Part shown: positions 24,622 through 33,942 of the stretch, in pieces | Layout: every line of letters begins with the position of its first letter | How positions within the stretch are numbered: the first letter of the stretch is position 1 | From: Hellea sp039977295 | Lineage (GTDB): Bacteria; Pseudomonadota; Alphaproteobacteria; Caulobacterales; Maricaulaceae | Direction: 5' to 3' | Assembly (NCBI GenBank): GCA_039977295.1 | Contig: JBDWDN010000009.1 | Coordinates: 186,001-250,000, forward strand | DNA length: 64,000 bases | Notes under the pieces: generated by a model | The model's input: only the letters and a program-made list of their open reading frames with translations | Database searches by the model: none | What the model was told of the DNA's origin: nothing | Translations under genes and position numbers: made by a program

Positions 24622-25782
24622 ATGCAAGCCCCTCTTCACGGACTAAAAGTAATAGAGTTTTCTCACATGGTCATGGGCCCTTGTGCAGGATTAATGCTCG
24701 CGGATATGGGCGCCGAGGTGATCAAAGTTGAGCCCATTGGCGGGGATAAGACACGTCGCCTTCGCGGTGCGGGTGCTGGATATTTCCCAATGTATAACCG
24801 TAATAAAAAATCTATCGCCATCAATTTAAAATCACCTGACGGCAAAGCAGCTATTTTGGAAATGATTAAGACCGCAGATGTTTTCATCGAGAACTTTCGA
24901 CCTGGCGCCCTTGATAAATTGGGCTTTGGTTATAATGACCTAAAAACCTTAAACCCGCGCCTGATTTATTGTTCGGAAAAAGGCTTTTTAGACGGGCCTT
25001 ATTCCCACCGCACGGCCCTCGATGAAGTCACGCAAATGATGGGCGGCCTCGCCTATATGACAGGCCCTCCCGGACGTCCGTTGCGTGCGGGCAGTTCTGT
25101 CATAGACGTAACGGGCGGTATGTTCGGCGCGATGGGGGTGATGGCGGCGCTGAATGAACGTCACAGCACAGGCAAAGGGAAACATGTCTCGGCCGCGCTA
25201 TTTGAAACCACTGTCTTTTTGGTCGGACAACATATGGCCCAAAAAGCCGTCACAGGCCATGCTGCCGCTCCGATGCCGGCACGTGTTTCCAGTTGGGCGA
25301 TTTACCAACTGTTTGACACCAAGGATGATGAACAGGTTTTCGTCGGCGTCGTCTCTGACGGGCAATGGAAAACCCTCTGCAATGCTTTTGGATTAGAGCA
25401 TCTTCTGGAAGACCCTGAGCTCGCTGAAAACCGTGATCGTGTCATTCACAAGGATAGATTTCTACCACAAATCGTTAAGGCCTTTAAATCGCTGACCAAA
25501 GCGGAACTCATGGAAAAGATTGAAAATCTCGGCCTTCCCTTTGCGCCTATTGGTAAACCGGAAGAGATGTTTGACGACCCGCATCTTAATGCGGGCGGCG
25601 GGCTTATGGATATGGAAATGGAAGATGGCGAACGCTGTAAACTTCCGGCCCTGCCGATTAGTCTCGATGGTGAACGCTTAGGCTTGCATCTCGATCCGCC
25701 CAAAGCCGGCGAACATACAGAAGAATTATTGAAAAGCATGGGATTAGATATTGCTCATCTGAAATCCAAAGGCGTTATTTAA
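24622..25782 (+). CDS. CaiB/BaiF class III CoA-transferase 3
   Basis: A 386-residue family III CoA-transferase, the third in the island. Features: LKVIEFSHMVMGPCAG (8-23), ADMGAEVIKVEP, NRNKKSIAINLKS, RPGALDKLGFGY and the likely catalytic Asp in SSVIDVTGGMFG, then RHSTGKGKHVSAALFET. It is the last gene of the cysteine hydrolase operon, eight bases after hydrolase 3, so it may add CoA to the acid made by those hydrolases. It ends convergently with the LeuD-like gene with a short overlap. Confidence 0.9.
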   Translation: MQAPLHGLKVIEFSHMVMGPCAGLMLADMGAEVIKVEPIGGDKTRRLRGAGAGYFPMYNRNKKSIAINLKSPDGKAAILEMIKTADVFIENFRPGALDKLGFGYNDLKTLNPRLIYCSEKGFLDGPYSHRTALDEVTQMMGGLAYMTGPPGRPLRAGSSVIDVTGGMFGAMGVMAALNERHSTGKGKHVSAALFETTVFLVGQHMAQKAVTGHAAAPMPARVSSWAIYQLFDTKDDEQVFVGVVSDGQWKTLCNAFGLEHLLEDPELAENRDRVIHKDRFLPQIVKAFKSLTKAELMEKIENLGLPFAPIGKPEEMFDDPHLNAGGGLMDMEMEDGERCKLPALPISLDGERLGLHLDPPKAGEHTEELLKSMGLDIAHLKSKGVI

Positions 25783-26351
25783 CTATACGCCCAAGGTCGA
25801 ATGACGCGGTCATGGGCGAAGTGAGCCGAAATCTCGGTTTCATTCTGCAGCGTTAGATCAATCCCATCAAGGCCCTCGATAAGCATTTGCTTATCTCCTA
25901 GCGGAATTTCAAACGGTATTTCATCAACGCGTTGATGCGGTAAATCAATGGTGACGATATCCCCTAATGCAGCAATAGCAGTCCTGTCTAATGTCACGCA
26001 TAAAATACCGTTACGCACGCAATTATTATAAAAAATTTCGCCAAAACTCTCAGCAATAATTGCTTTGAAACCATATTCCTTCAAGGCCCAAACCGCATGT
26101 TCGCGTGATGACCCACAGCCAAAATTCTTACCGGATAACAAAATACTCGCACCGCGGAAAATCTCTTGGTTCAAAACAAAATCCGGGTTTTCAATACGGT
26201 CATTTAGGTAACGCTGTCCTGCAAACATCCCGTCGCTTAAACCTGTTTTCGAGACGGATTTCATTTCGCGTGATGGAATGATTTGGTCTGTATCGATGTT
26301 ATCGCGGATGAGCGGAGCAGCTGTTCCAGTGTGTGTTGTGAAAGGCATCAT
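25779..26351 (-). CDS. LeuD-like dehydratase small subunit
   Basis: A 190-residue small subunit of the isopropylmalate isomerase/citraconase type. The swivel-domain motifs are present: IDTDQIIPSREMK near 19-31 and FGCGSSREHAVWAL near 76-89. It forms a heterodimer with the LeuC-like subunit encoded just upstream (ATGA overlap). The location in a catabolic island, away from leuA and leuB, suggests a catabolic hydratase for a citraconate- or dimethylmaleate-type acid rather than leucine synthesis, but this is inference. Confidence 0.85.
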   Translation of the reverse strand: MMPFTTHTGTAAPLIRDNIDTDQIIPSREMKSVSKTGLSDGMFAGQRYLNDRIENPDFVLNQEIFRGASILLSGKNFGCGSSREHAVWALKEYGFKAIIAESFGEIFYNNCVRNGILCVTLDRTAIAALGDIVTIDLPHQRVDEIPFEIPLGDKQMLIEGLDGIDLTLQNETEISAHFAHDRVIRPWAYS

Positions 26352-27727
26352 GATGAAACACCTTTAGGGGCCGTTATTTTTCCGGCTATCGCGGAGGCTG
26401 CAACCACCGCAGGACTAGCAAGATGGGTACGAACACCTGGCCCTTGCCGTCCTTCAAAATTTCTATTTGTCGAAGAGATTACCCGCGTTCCCGGCGCGAA
26501 AGTGTCACCCCCCGCATAAAAACAAAACGCGCACCCCGCTGCGCCCCATGCAAACCCAGCGGCCTTAAAAATCTTATCCAACCCTTCCGCCTCAGCTTCG
26601 CGGCGCACCGCCATAGAACCCGGCACACAAATCGCATTCACACCATCAGCTACTTGCTGTCCCTTTAAGACCTTCGCTGCAGCCCGTAAGTCAGAGAGGC
26701 GAGAATTGGTACAAGAGCCGATGAAAGCGCCGTCAATTTTGAGTTTCGATATATTTTCACCTCTGGTGACGCCCATGTAACTCAAGGCTTTGAGGTCTGC
26801 GTCGTGAGGAATATAACTATCAATGGAGATAGCTTGTGCAGGAGACGTTCCCCATGTAACCGTCGGCTTTACATCATTGGCTTCAATCACGTAATCATAG
26901 TCAAATTCTGCCGCCGCATCTGTTATCAAATATTTCCATTGCGCCGTCGCTTGCTGCCACATCTCATCTTTTGGCGTAAAACGGCGACCTTCGAGATAAT
27001 TAAATGTCGTCTCATCCGGCGCGATGATGGCGGTGAAGGCCGCAAATTCCACGGCCATATTACATAGCGTTAAGCGCTCTTCGATAGACAAAGCTTGGAC
27101 AGCCTCGCCTGCATATTCCACTGCGCATCGTTTGGCACCTGCTGCGCCGTAAGTCTTGATAATATGTAAGGCTAAATCCTTAGCTGTCACGCCAGCCCCT
27201 AATATTCCAGTCACCGTAATGCGCATTTGCGGTGGTTTTTTAACCCGCATCGTTCCCGTCACAATGGCATGCTCTGCATCCGTCGACCCAATACCCCATG
27301 CCAAAACTCCGAGCGCGCCCTGACTACAAGTATGGCTATCAGGACATACAAGGGTCAGGCCTGGCTGCGCAATGCCGAGTTCAGGTGAAATCACATGGAC
27401 AATGCCTTGATCCGCATCGAGCACATCAATCAGGTTTATGCCTGTCTTTTTGGCAGCCTCGCGTGTCGCCGTAATAAAGACATCCCCGCCAGGTGTACGG
27501 GCATCATCTTTGTGACGGTCAGGTTTATTGGACACAATATGGTCCATCGTCACAAAAACATGTTCGGGACTGCACGGGGAACGGCCACTCTCAATAATGG
27601 ATTCAAGCGCGACGCTTCCGGTGCGCTCATGTAAGAAAACACGGTCAATAGCGATAAGATCTACGCCGCCTTCCAAGGTCATAACGCGGTGGCTATCCCA
27701 TAATTTATCGAAAAGCGTCTTGTTCAT
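26348..27727 (-). CDS. LeuC-like [4Fe-4S] dehydratase large subunit
   Basis: A 459-residue aconitase-family large subunit. The three cluster ligands are Cys339 (GSCTNSR), Cys399 and Cys402 (GCAFC). PDSHTCSQGALG and SSTNRNFEGRQG are also conserved. The segment after the cluster, CAFCFYAGGD, differs from CSMCLAMN.D of leucine-pathway LeuC, so the substrate pocket is likely altered. It is coupled to the LeuD-like gene. The start lies 64 bases after the TonB receptor stop, with a hairpin in the gap and no room for a normal promoter, so transcription may come by read-through from the receptor gene. Confidence 0.88.
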   Translation of the reverse strand: MNKTLFDKLWDSHRVMTLEGGVDLIAIDRVFLHERTGSVALESIIESGRSPCSPEHVFVTMDHIVSNKPDRHKDDARTPGGDVFITATREAAKKTGINLIDVLDADQGIVHVISPELGIAQPGLTLVCPDSHTCSQGALGVLAWGIGSTDAEHAIVTGTMRVKKPPQMRITVTGILGAGVTAKDLALHIIKTYGAAGAKRCAVEYAGEAVQALSIEERLTLCNMAVEFAAFTAIIAPDETTFNYLEGRRFTPKDEMWQQATAQWKYLITDAAAEFDYDYVIEANDVKPTVTWGTSPAQAISIDSYIPHDADLKALSYMGVTRGENISKLKIDGAFIGSCTNSRLSDLRAAAKVLKGQQVADGVNAICVPGSMAVRREAEAEGLDKIFKAAGFAWGAAGCAFCFYAGGDTFAPGTRVISSTNRNFEGRQGPGVRTHLASPAVVAASAIAGKITAPKGVSS

Positions 27728-27741
27728 ATCTCAAACTATAA

Positions 27742-27770
27742 AGGCAGCCACTCAGAAAGCGACTGCCTTA
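27742..27770 (-). terminator. Probable partial terminator between TonB receptor 1 and leuC-like gene
   Basis: AAGGCAG and CTGCCTT form a 7-base stem that can be extended with two mismatched positions around a small loop. On the minus strand it is followed by a weak T-rich run (CTTTATAGTTT). It probably reduces but does not abolish read-through into the LeuCD-like genes. Confidence 0.5.
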
Positions 27771-27791
27771 AATCAAATACTCCCAAATACC

Positions 27792-29984
27792 TTAGAAGTT
27801 GAAGCCGATATCGACCCCATAGGTTGCGGGCTCTGCCGCATAAACAGCAACACCCGTTCCTGTGCCCGCCCGCCAATATTCTTCATCCGTAATATTTTTA
27901 GCCCAAAGCGAAACATTCCAAAAACTATCATCGGGGCTAAAAGCAATACGGCCATTAAGGAGCGTCGGAATATTCGAAAACGCGGATGCGGGTGAGTTTG
28001 CAACAAGGTTAAAGCTATCATCTTCAAAACTGATATCCCCACTAAAGGTCAAGGCACCATTGCCGATAGGATGTGTATAGATGGCCGCTATATTGGCTTT
28101 GTAATCTGGAGCATTTTTTAACTCCAGATTAAGCGCGCAGTCTATCAAAGCTTGCCCCGCCAAAACAGTCGATCCTGGACACCCGGCACTATTGTTGGAA
28201 AGCCCGCCAGCTTGAGCTTCTGTAAGGTCTTTATACTCACCATCCAGAAGACCTAAATTAGCTATAAGCTCAAAACGCTCTGTAGGTTTAAAGCGAAGGT
28301 CGAATTCAAAACCCTGAATTTCTGTTTTATCAACATTGAAACGTGTGAATCCAAGTCCGGGGACGGAAGCCGCAATCTGTAAATCATCATAGTCATTATG
28401 AAAATAAGTCGCATTGAACTGTAGGCGATTATCCCAGATCTGCGATTTCATACCAACTTCAATAGTTTTGACTTCCTCCTCTGTTACTGGAAGGAAACAG
28501 GCTGTTGGGCCAAAGCAGTCAGGAGAGAAGCCGCTACCCTTGAACCCTGTAGAGTATGAAGCATATCCCATGACATTATCATTGACGTCATAGTCAAACT
28601 TCATGGTATAGCTCACATTATCAGAGCTTGTTTTAGCCGCGTTTGTTAATCCTGATGAGAAGTTTATCCCGCCAAAATCACGAGATTCATCTGTGTAGCG
28701 CAGACCGGCTGTAAGCGTAGCCCGATCTGATATTGCATACGAACCCTGGCCAAATACAGCAAAGCTCTCCGTGTCTGAGGCGACGCGGAACGGGAAGACA
28801 AAATCCGAATCCAAATTTAGATCTTCCCGGAAATAAAAGCCGCCAACAACGTAGTTAAAGGGACCATCAGCCTGTGATGAAAGTGTGATTTCCTGGCTAA
28901 ACTGCTCTTGGTCTGTTTGCTGGGCAAATGGGAACCCAATATGCGAACTCAGCTCATCATCCAAACGGCGGAAAGATGAGATTGATTGCACCCGATGGCC
29001 ACCCAATTCACCTGTAATTGTGCCTGAGATACCTTGTGATTTTGTTTCGTTAGAAAAGCCGTTAAAACACCCTACCGGACGCGTGAACTGAAATGGCCCC
29101 GCTGGCGCCATAGCGCCGGGCGTTGCACATGTTCCTGAAGGCTCAACGGTTAAAACGTTATTGTCTCCATCTAACCCTGGAAGAACAGAACTTGGCGTAG
29201 GTTCAGAGTCATCATCGGTATAATCCGCTGTAATAAGGACGTTCCAATCGCCAATATCCTGACTGATAGCCCCCCGGAACGCCATTGTTTCAATGTCACC
29301 AACATTCTCGCTCCCTTCTCCAGCCGCTGCGCCGTTAGGGATAATGTCAAAAAAACCATCGCGTGACTTATAAAGCCCCGAGACCCGTATGGCCGTTGAG
29401 TCTGAAACCGCGAGATTAGCCGTGCCTTTAACGTCCATGCGGTCATTATTTCCGTAAGTGAACTTTCCGGAAAATCCATTCTCAGCTTGCGGTTTTATTG
29501 TAGAAATTTTTATTGCCCCGCCATTAGAGTTGCGTCCGTAGAGCGTACCTTGAGGTCCTCGAAGGACCTCAACCTGTTCGAGGTCAACGAGGTCCAATAA
29601 CGAGCCTACAAGACGGCCAATATAAACGCCGTCAATATATGTTCCAACCGCTGGCTCTACCGCGCCGCGGCTTTCATCTTCTCCGATACCGCGTAAAAAG
29701 ATACGCGCCGCATTCGCTGTGCCCGTATTCGTTCCTATATTCAGGTTAGGCACAAAGTTTTGAATATCGAGCGTATCACCAATTTGTTTAGTCTCAAGAT
29801 CCACAGAACTGAGAACAGTTACGGCAACGGGAACATCTTGAGTCGATTGCTCACGCCGTTGCGCCGTCGTTACGACTTCATCTATCTGCGCTTGAGCTGC
29901 ACAGGGCATGGCGAGCATCGCTAGTGCCCCCGCTGCAATACCGAGACTGGATAATATCGTGTTATTTCTAAGTGACTGTTTCAT
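27792..29984 (-). CDS. TonB-dependent outer membrane receptor 1
   Basis: A 730-residue outer membrane receptor that imports a ligand with TonB energy. The signal peptide ends near AQAQ (about residue 33), the TonB box is IDEVVTTAQRR, the plug carries LRGPQGTLYGRNSNGG, and the protein ends with a terminal Phe (DIGFNF). Start 29984 is preferred because GGGAG lies at the right distance; 29990 would put it too close. The neighbouring catabolic genes suggest that it imports the island's substrate. A near match to the shared palindrome lies 39 bases upstream of the start. Confidence 0.93.
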   Translation of the reverse strand: MKQSLRNNTILSSLGIAAGALAMLAMPCAAQAQIDEVVTTAQRREQSTQDVPVAVTVLSSVDLETKQIGDTLDIQNFVPNLNIGTNTGTANAARIFLRGIGEDESRGAVEPAVGTYIDGVYIGRLVGSLLDLVDLEQVEVLRGPQGTLYGRNSNGGAIKISTIKPQAENGFSGKFTYGNNDRMDVKGTANLAVSDSTAIRVSGLYKSRDGFFDIIPNGAAAGEGSENVGDIETMAFRGAISQDIGDWNVLITADYTDDDSEPTPSSVLPGLDGDNNVLTVEPSGTCATPGAMAPAGPFQFTRPVGCFNGFSNETKSQGISGTITGELGGHRVQSISSFRRLDDELSSHIGFPFAQQTDQEQFSQEITLSSQADGPFNYVVGGFYFREDLNLDSDFVFPFRVASDTESFAVFGQGSYAISDRATLTAGLRYTDESRDFGGINFSSGLTNAAKTSSDNVSYTMKFDYDVNDNVMGYASYSTGFKGSGFSPDCFGPTACFLPVTEEEVKTIEVGMKSQIWDNRLQFNATYFHNDYDDLQIAASVPGLGFTRFNVDKTEIQGFEFDLRFKPTERFELIANLGLLDGEYKDLTEAQAGGLSNNSAGCPGSTVLAGQALIDCALNLELKNAPDYKANIAAIYTHPIGNGALTFSGDISFEDDSFNLVANSPASAFSNIPTLLNGRIAFSPDDSFWNVSLWAKNITDEEYWRAGTGTGVAVYAAEPATYGVDIGFNF

Positions 29985-30022
29985 GTTCATCTCCCTGACA
30001 GTGTAGGCTCTGCGGCAATGAG

Positions 30023-30036
30023 TTGACATAGAGCAA
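30023..30036. promoter_or_regulatory. Possible operator, TTGA-N6-GCAA (near match)
   Basis: TTGACATAGAGCAA matches seven of eight fixed bases of the island palindrome and lies 39 bases upstream of TonB receptor 1. It is in the 200-base divergent region between the receptor and the DUF3598-like gene. The AT-rich segment 30040-30065 could hold a -10 element, but no promoter can be assigned with certainty. Confidence 0.35.
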
Positions 30037-30184
30037 TTGATATAATGATATATCTTTTATAATATAGATAAGACATAAGATTACCTGAGGGGTGGCTTCT
30101 TTGATTTGTGACAAAGGCAGCTTTCATGCCGAAGATTTTCTTTAACTGTGATAAAAAAACAACGGTACAGCAAAGTTAAAAACT

Positions 30185-30640
30185 ATGAGTATGATTGAAG
30201 ATTTTCGCCGTCAAATGCCGGCCATGCTCGAACATGAAGGCGTTTGGGACGGCCTCTATACGCATATAAACCGTAACGCCGAAGTCATCGATAAGCACAA
30301 AGTTCAGATCACCTGTGAGTTTCCAAATTCTGGTGAATATGCCTATATCCAACACAATCATTTTATGTGGAATGATGGTCGAGAATTTAGGATAGCTTTA
30401 CCCGGAGTCTATAAAGGCGGCCGACTCTGGTGGGACCTAGAGACATTTTCAGGCTCTGCGTGGCAAACTAAGGACAATCTTATTCTTCTGAACCTTGACC
30501 GAAAAGATGACCCAGGGGCGAATTTTTTTGAGATCATTGCAATGGGCGATACCGGTCAGCACCGCTCTCGCACGTGGCATTGGTTTAAGAACGGACAACT
30601 TTTCAAGCGCACTTTATGCGATGAGTGGAAGGTAGCTTAA
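30185..30640 (+). CDS. Lipocalin-like protein (DUF3598-type)
   Basis: A 151-residue protein predicted to be mostly beta-strand. The pattern HEGVWDGLYTHIN near 18-30, ITCEFPNSGEYAYIQ and HFMWNDGREFRI resembles DUF3598 lipocalin-like proteins, which probably bind small hydrophobic ligands. No signal peptide is seen, so it is cytoplasmic. Its stop overlaps the start of the GntR regulator (TAATG), so they are translated together; it may bind the same ligand as the regulator or act early in the pathway. Confidence 0.7.
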   Translation: MSMIEDFRRQMPAMLEHEGVWDGLYTHINRNAEVIDKHKVQITCEFPNSGEYAYIQHNHFMWNDGREFRIALPGVYKGGRLWWDLETFSGSAWQTKDNLILLNLDRKDDPGANFFEIIAMGDTGQHRSRTWHWFKNGQLFKRTLCDEWKVA

Positions 30641-31404
30641 TGAGTGTCCTAAACATGAAGATGGATGATCTTGATTTTGGCGTAGTAGACCCTTCGCTAC
30701 CACTCCCTCTGTATCACCAAATTTATATGCGCCTAAACGATAAAATCCGGTCCGGCGAGATTCCAACGGGTTCAACATTGCCTGGAGAAAACCAACTCGC
30801 TCAAGCTCTTGACGTCTCACGCATCACCGTAAAACGCGCGATGAATGAGCTCGCCGATGCCGGGTTAGTCTCTCGCCGCAGGGGGCGAGGAACTGTCGTC
30901 ATTGCCAATACCGACCTGAATTTTCGCGAAAGCATGGGCGATTATGTTGATAATGTCGTGCGACTCCGGCGAAATACAAATGGTGAAATTTTAAGCCGCG
31001 AAGATGTTAGTGCTGATGCGTTTATTGCCAAAAAACTACAAATTGAACTCGGCGACACGGTCGAAAAAATTAGTCATCGACTGTCTCTAAAAGATAGTAT
31101 TCTATCTTATGTCGAAACCTATGTGCCGCATGATCTCTCGCGCGAATTCTCTCGAAAAGACCTTAAAAAAGAACCGTTGCTAACTCTACTCATTAAATCG
31201 GGAATAGATATTAAGCGCGCAGAACAAAGGTTGTTTGCTGTTGCCGCAACGCCGCATATTGGCCAGATGATGGATGTGGAGGTCGGAACCCCTTTATTGA
31301 AAATTCATTGCGTTATGGTTGATGCCGATGGACGCCCTGTTGAGGATATTTACGCCTGGTATCATTCCGACCGCTACCAATACCAAATGACACTTTCACT
31401 CTAA
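30640..31404 (+). CDS. GntR-family transcriptional regulator, UTRA (HutC) type
   Basis: A 254-residue regulator. The winged helix-turn-helix lies at about residues 20-88 (PLYHQIYMRL, GENQLAQALDVSR, RRRGRGTVV), followed by a UTRA ligand domain from about 105 to 250 that ends with YAWYHSDRYQYQM. This architecture is the HutC subfamily, which usually represses catabolic operons and is released by a pathway intermediate. The start at 30640 is preceded by GGAAGG. It is the only transcription factor seen in the island and is therefore a candidate controller of it. Whether it binds the TTGA-N6-TCAA sites is unknown; those differ from classical HutC operators. Confidence 0.92.
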   Translation: MSVLNMKMDDLDFGVVDPSLPLPLYHQIYMRLNDKIRSGEIPTGSTLPGENQLAQALDVSRITVKRAMNELADAGLVSRRRGRGTVVIANTDLNFRESMGDYVDNVVRLRRNTNGEILSREDVSADAFIAKKLQIELGDTVEKISHRLSLKDSILSYVETYVPHDLSREFSRKDLKKEPLLTLLIKSGIDIKRAEQRLFAVAATPHIGQMMDVEVGTPLLKIHCVMVDADGRPVEDIYAWYHSDRYQYQMTLSL

Positions 31405-31407
31405 GAC

Positions 31408-31421
31408 TTGATGAACCGCAA
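31408..31421. promoter_or_regulatory. Possible operator, TTGA-N6-GCAA (weak)
   Basis: TTGATGAACCGCAA, in the 64-base gap between the regulator and the FAD oxidase genes, matches seven of eight fixed bases. The gap also holds the oxidase Shine-Dalgarno sequence (GAGGA). It could be chance. Confidence 0.25.
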
Positions 31422-31468
31422 AGAGGCGCCTCCATACTCGCCTTAGAGACTGACAAAGAGGATATAAA

Positions 31469-33049
31469 ATGAATAAACCATTGACTGACACAGATATGAA
31501 AAGCCTGACGCAGGTCTTAGGTAATGACAATGTGTCATCAGATTTAGCCGCTCGCGAGCTTTTCTCTCAAGACATTTGGGCAAAGGGAAAGACGGCTGAT
31601 TTCGTCATCAGCCCTGAGAATACTGAACAACTCGCGCAAGCGATAAAAATCGCAGCACGTGGAAAAGTGAGGCTTAATCCACGCGGCGGCGGAATGTCTT
31701 ACACGAAGGGCTACATCCCTACGACGGACAAAACGGGCATTGTCGATTTTACACGCATGGACAAAATTCTCGAAATCAACGCTGCCGATATGTACGTCAC
31801 CTTACAGGCTGGTTGCACTTGGAAAACACTTTACGAGGCTTTGAAACCCCTTGGGTTGCGCACGCCTTTTTGGGGACCTCTATCTGGAATTTCGTCAACA
31901 ATAGGCGGCGGACTTTCCCAGAATAATGCTTTCTTTGGCAGTGGTACCCATGGCCCCTCAACAGATAGCGTCACGTCGCTAACAGTTGTCCTCGCAGACG
32001 GTACAGTCGTCAAAACAGGAACGGCCGCAAGTCCAAAGGGCAAACCCTTTTGGCGCCAATATGGTCCAGATTTAACTGGGCTGTTTCTGTCTGACGCTGG
32101 ATCATTGGCGTATAAGGCCGAAGCGACCTTGAGGCTCATTCCTACCCCTGATGCGGAAGATTGGGTTTCTTTAGAATTTGAGACGCGAGATAGCTGGGTT
32201 ATTGCTATGGCTGAGATGGGCCGTTTGGGCTTAGCATGTGAGCTCTTTGGATTTGACCCAAACCTTACAAAAGTGCGCATGAAACGGGCGAGCCTCGCGG
32301 AAGATGTAAAGGCTTTAAAAAATGTCGTCACGGGACAAGGTGGATTTCTGAAAGGTATAAAAGAAGGTGCCAAAGTCGCGCTTGCGGGTCGGGGTTATAT
32401 GGACGACGTCGCCTATTCGCTTCATGCGGCAACAGAAGGCCATTCTGATGCAGAAGTCAAAGCCAAGATAAAAACCTTAAAAGGGATTGCGCTGAGCCAT
32501 GGCGGCAGAGAAATTGAAAACTCTATCCCCAAAATTATCAGAGCCAATCCCTTCATGCCGCTAAACACTATTTTAGGTCCTGAAGGCGAACGCTGGGCGC
32601 CTATTCATGGAATTGTCCCCATGGGAGACGCCGTCAAATGCGCAGCCGATATTGATGCTATGTTTGAAAACATGGCCCCCGAATTTGACAGGGAAGGAAT
32701 CTATACCGGCTATCTATTTACCACACTCTCCACCAATGGATTCCTTATCGAACCTGTATTTTATTGGCCTGAAGAAATTTTTGCTATCCATGAAGATACC
32801 ATCGAAACGGTTGTTATGAAACGCATAAAACGCCACGGTAAAAACGAAACAGCAACAGCCATTGTAGAGAAAGGACGTCAAAACATTTTGGACATATTCT
32901 CTAAATACGGCGCGGCACATTTCCAAATTGGACGGACCTATCCATATGCTGAAAACATGTCCCCCGAAACCCTGGCCGTCCTTGAAATGATTAAGTCTGG
33001 CCTGGACCCAGATCGCCTCATAAACTCTGGCTCACTTGGGCTCACCTAA
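31469..33049 (+). CDS. FAD-binding oxidoreductase, PCMH/VAO fold
   Basis: A 526-residue flavoprotein of the vanillyl-alcohol oxidase/p-cresol methylhydroxylase superfamily. The FAD domain has RLNPRGGGMSYTKGY-like features near 67-81, VTLQAGCTWKTLYEAL, and GGGLSQNNAFFGSGTHG. The C-terminal segment KSGLDPDRLINSGS is typical of the family's cap end. Such enzymes oxidise hydroxy acids, phenolic side chains or alcohols. A good GAGGA Shine-Dalgarno sequence precedes the start. The stop overlaps the VOC gene start (TAATG). Confidence 0.88.
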   Translation: MNKPLTDTDMKSLTQVLGNDNVSSDLAARELFSQDIWAKGKTADFVISPENTEQLAQAIKIAARGKVRLNPRGGGMSYTKGYIPTTDKTGIVDFTRMDKILEINAADMYVTLQAGCTWKTLYEALKPLGLRTPFWGPLSGISSTIGGGLSQNNAFFGSGTHGPSTDSVTSLTVVLADGTVVKTGTAASPKGKPFWRQYGPDLTGLFLSDAGSLAYKAEATLRLIPTPDAEDWVSLEFETRDSWVIAMAEMGRLGLACELFGFDPNLTKVRMKRASLAEDVKALKNVVTGQGGFLKGIKEGAKVALAGRGYMDDVAYSLHAATEGHSDAEVKAKIKTLKGIALSHGGREIENSIPKIIRANPFMPLNTILGPEGERWAPIHGIVPMGDAVKCAADIDAMFENMAPEFDREGIYTGYLFTTLSTNGFLIEPVFYWPEEIFAIHEDTIETVVMKRIKRHGKNETATAIVEKGRQNILDIFSKYGAAHFQIGRTYPYAENMSPETLAVLEMIKSGLDPDRLINSGSLGLT

Positions 33050-33942
33050 TGCATCTCATTCGCGCAGCCACGATTACCGTTGAAAACCTTAAGCGCTCCC
33101 AAGCAGCCTATTGCAAATGGTTGAATTATAAGACTGTGGAACGCGGTGAGGTGAGCGAAGACCTTGCTGCGAGTTGGGCAGCGCCTAACACAGCAGGTCA
33201 ACCCTATTGCGTGCTACAACCTGCCTCAAAGGCGCCGGTCTATCTCCGCCTTATTGAGCAACCCGCTAAAGAAGACTACGCGCCATTGCGGACTTATGGG
33301 TGGGCCGCGATCGAAATATGCAATCAAGACACCTTAGCCGTAAATGCGCGGATGGAAAAATCACCCTTTGAAATTATTGGCCCACCAAAGGTGCTTGATG
33401 GAATGCCAGCCATTTTTCCCATGCAGGTTAAAGGCATGGATAAGGAAATTGTCTATTTGACGGAAATACGCGCTGACATGGCTGAGTATGATTTACCCCG
33501 GGCCAATAGCTTCGTTGATAAGTTATTTATTCTCGTCATGGCGTGTTCCGATATGGAAAAGACAGGGAAATGGCTTGAAGAGCACATGCTCATTAGTAAA
33601 GGCAGGTCAATCGAAATCATCTATTCCATGATAAATAATGCCTTTGACCTACCTACGGAAACCAAGCATGCCATCGCGACAATGAAGCACGAACGCGATG
33701 TCTTCCTGGAAATAGATACCTATCCCAAAGGCGCGAAATCGCGGGCCTCTCATGACGGTATGCTCCCCCCCTGCGCGGCCATTGGCAGCTTTATACATCC
33801 GGAATTCGAGGCACTACTGGAAGCCAATAAAGGCCAGTGGATTACGCGGCCAACGCATCGGGACGGCGTTCTATACAAAGGCAAACGTGTGGGGACATTG
33901 CGCGACCCTGACGGCACATTGATTGAAATGATTGAGATTTAA
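33049..33942 (+). CDS. VOC-family protein (cytoplasmic)
   Basis: A 297-residue protein with two vicinal-oxygen-chelate modules: the first starts at LIRAATITVENLKRSQAAY (residues 3-21), the second near LFILVMACSDMEKTGKWL (about 161-178), and it ends with TLRDPDGTLIEMIEI. No signal peptide is present, unlike the two VOC lipoproteins of the island. The metal-ligand positions are not all evident. It may be a lyase, isomerase or dioxygenase acting on the product of the upstream flavoprotein, to which it is translationally coupled. Confidence 0.8.
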   Translation: MHLIRAATITVENLKRSQAAYCKWLNYKTVERGEVSEDLAASWAAPNTAGQPYCVLQPASKAPVYLRLIEQPAKEDYAPLRTYGWAAIEICNQDTLAVNARMEKSPFEIIGPPKVLDGMPAIFPMQVKGMDKEIVYLTEIRADMAEYDLPRANSFVDKLFILVMACSDMEKTGKWLEEHMLISKGRSIEIIYSMINNAFDLPTETKHAIATMKHERDVFLEIDTYPKGAKSRASHDGMLPPCAAIGSFIHPEFEALLEANKGQWITRPTHRDGVLYKGKRVGTLRDPDGTLIEMIEI

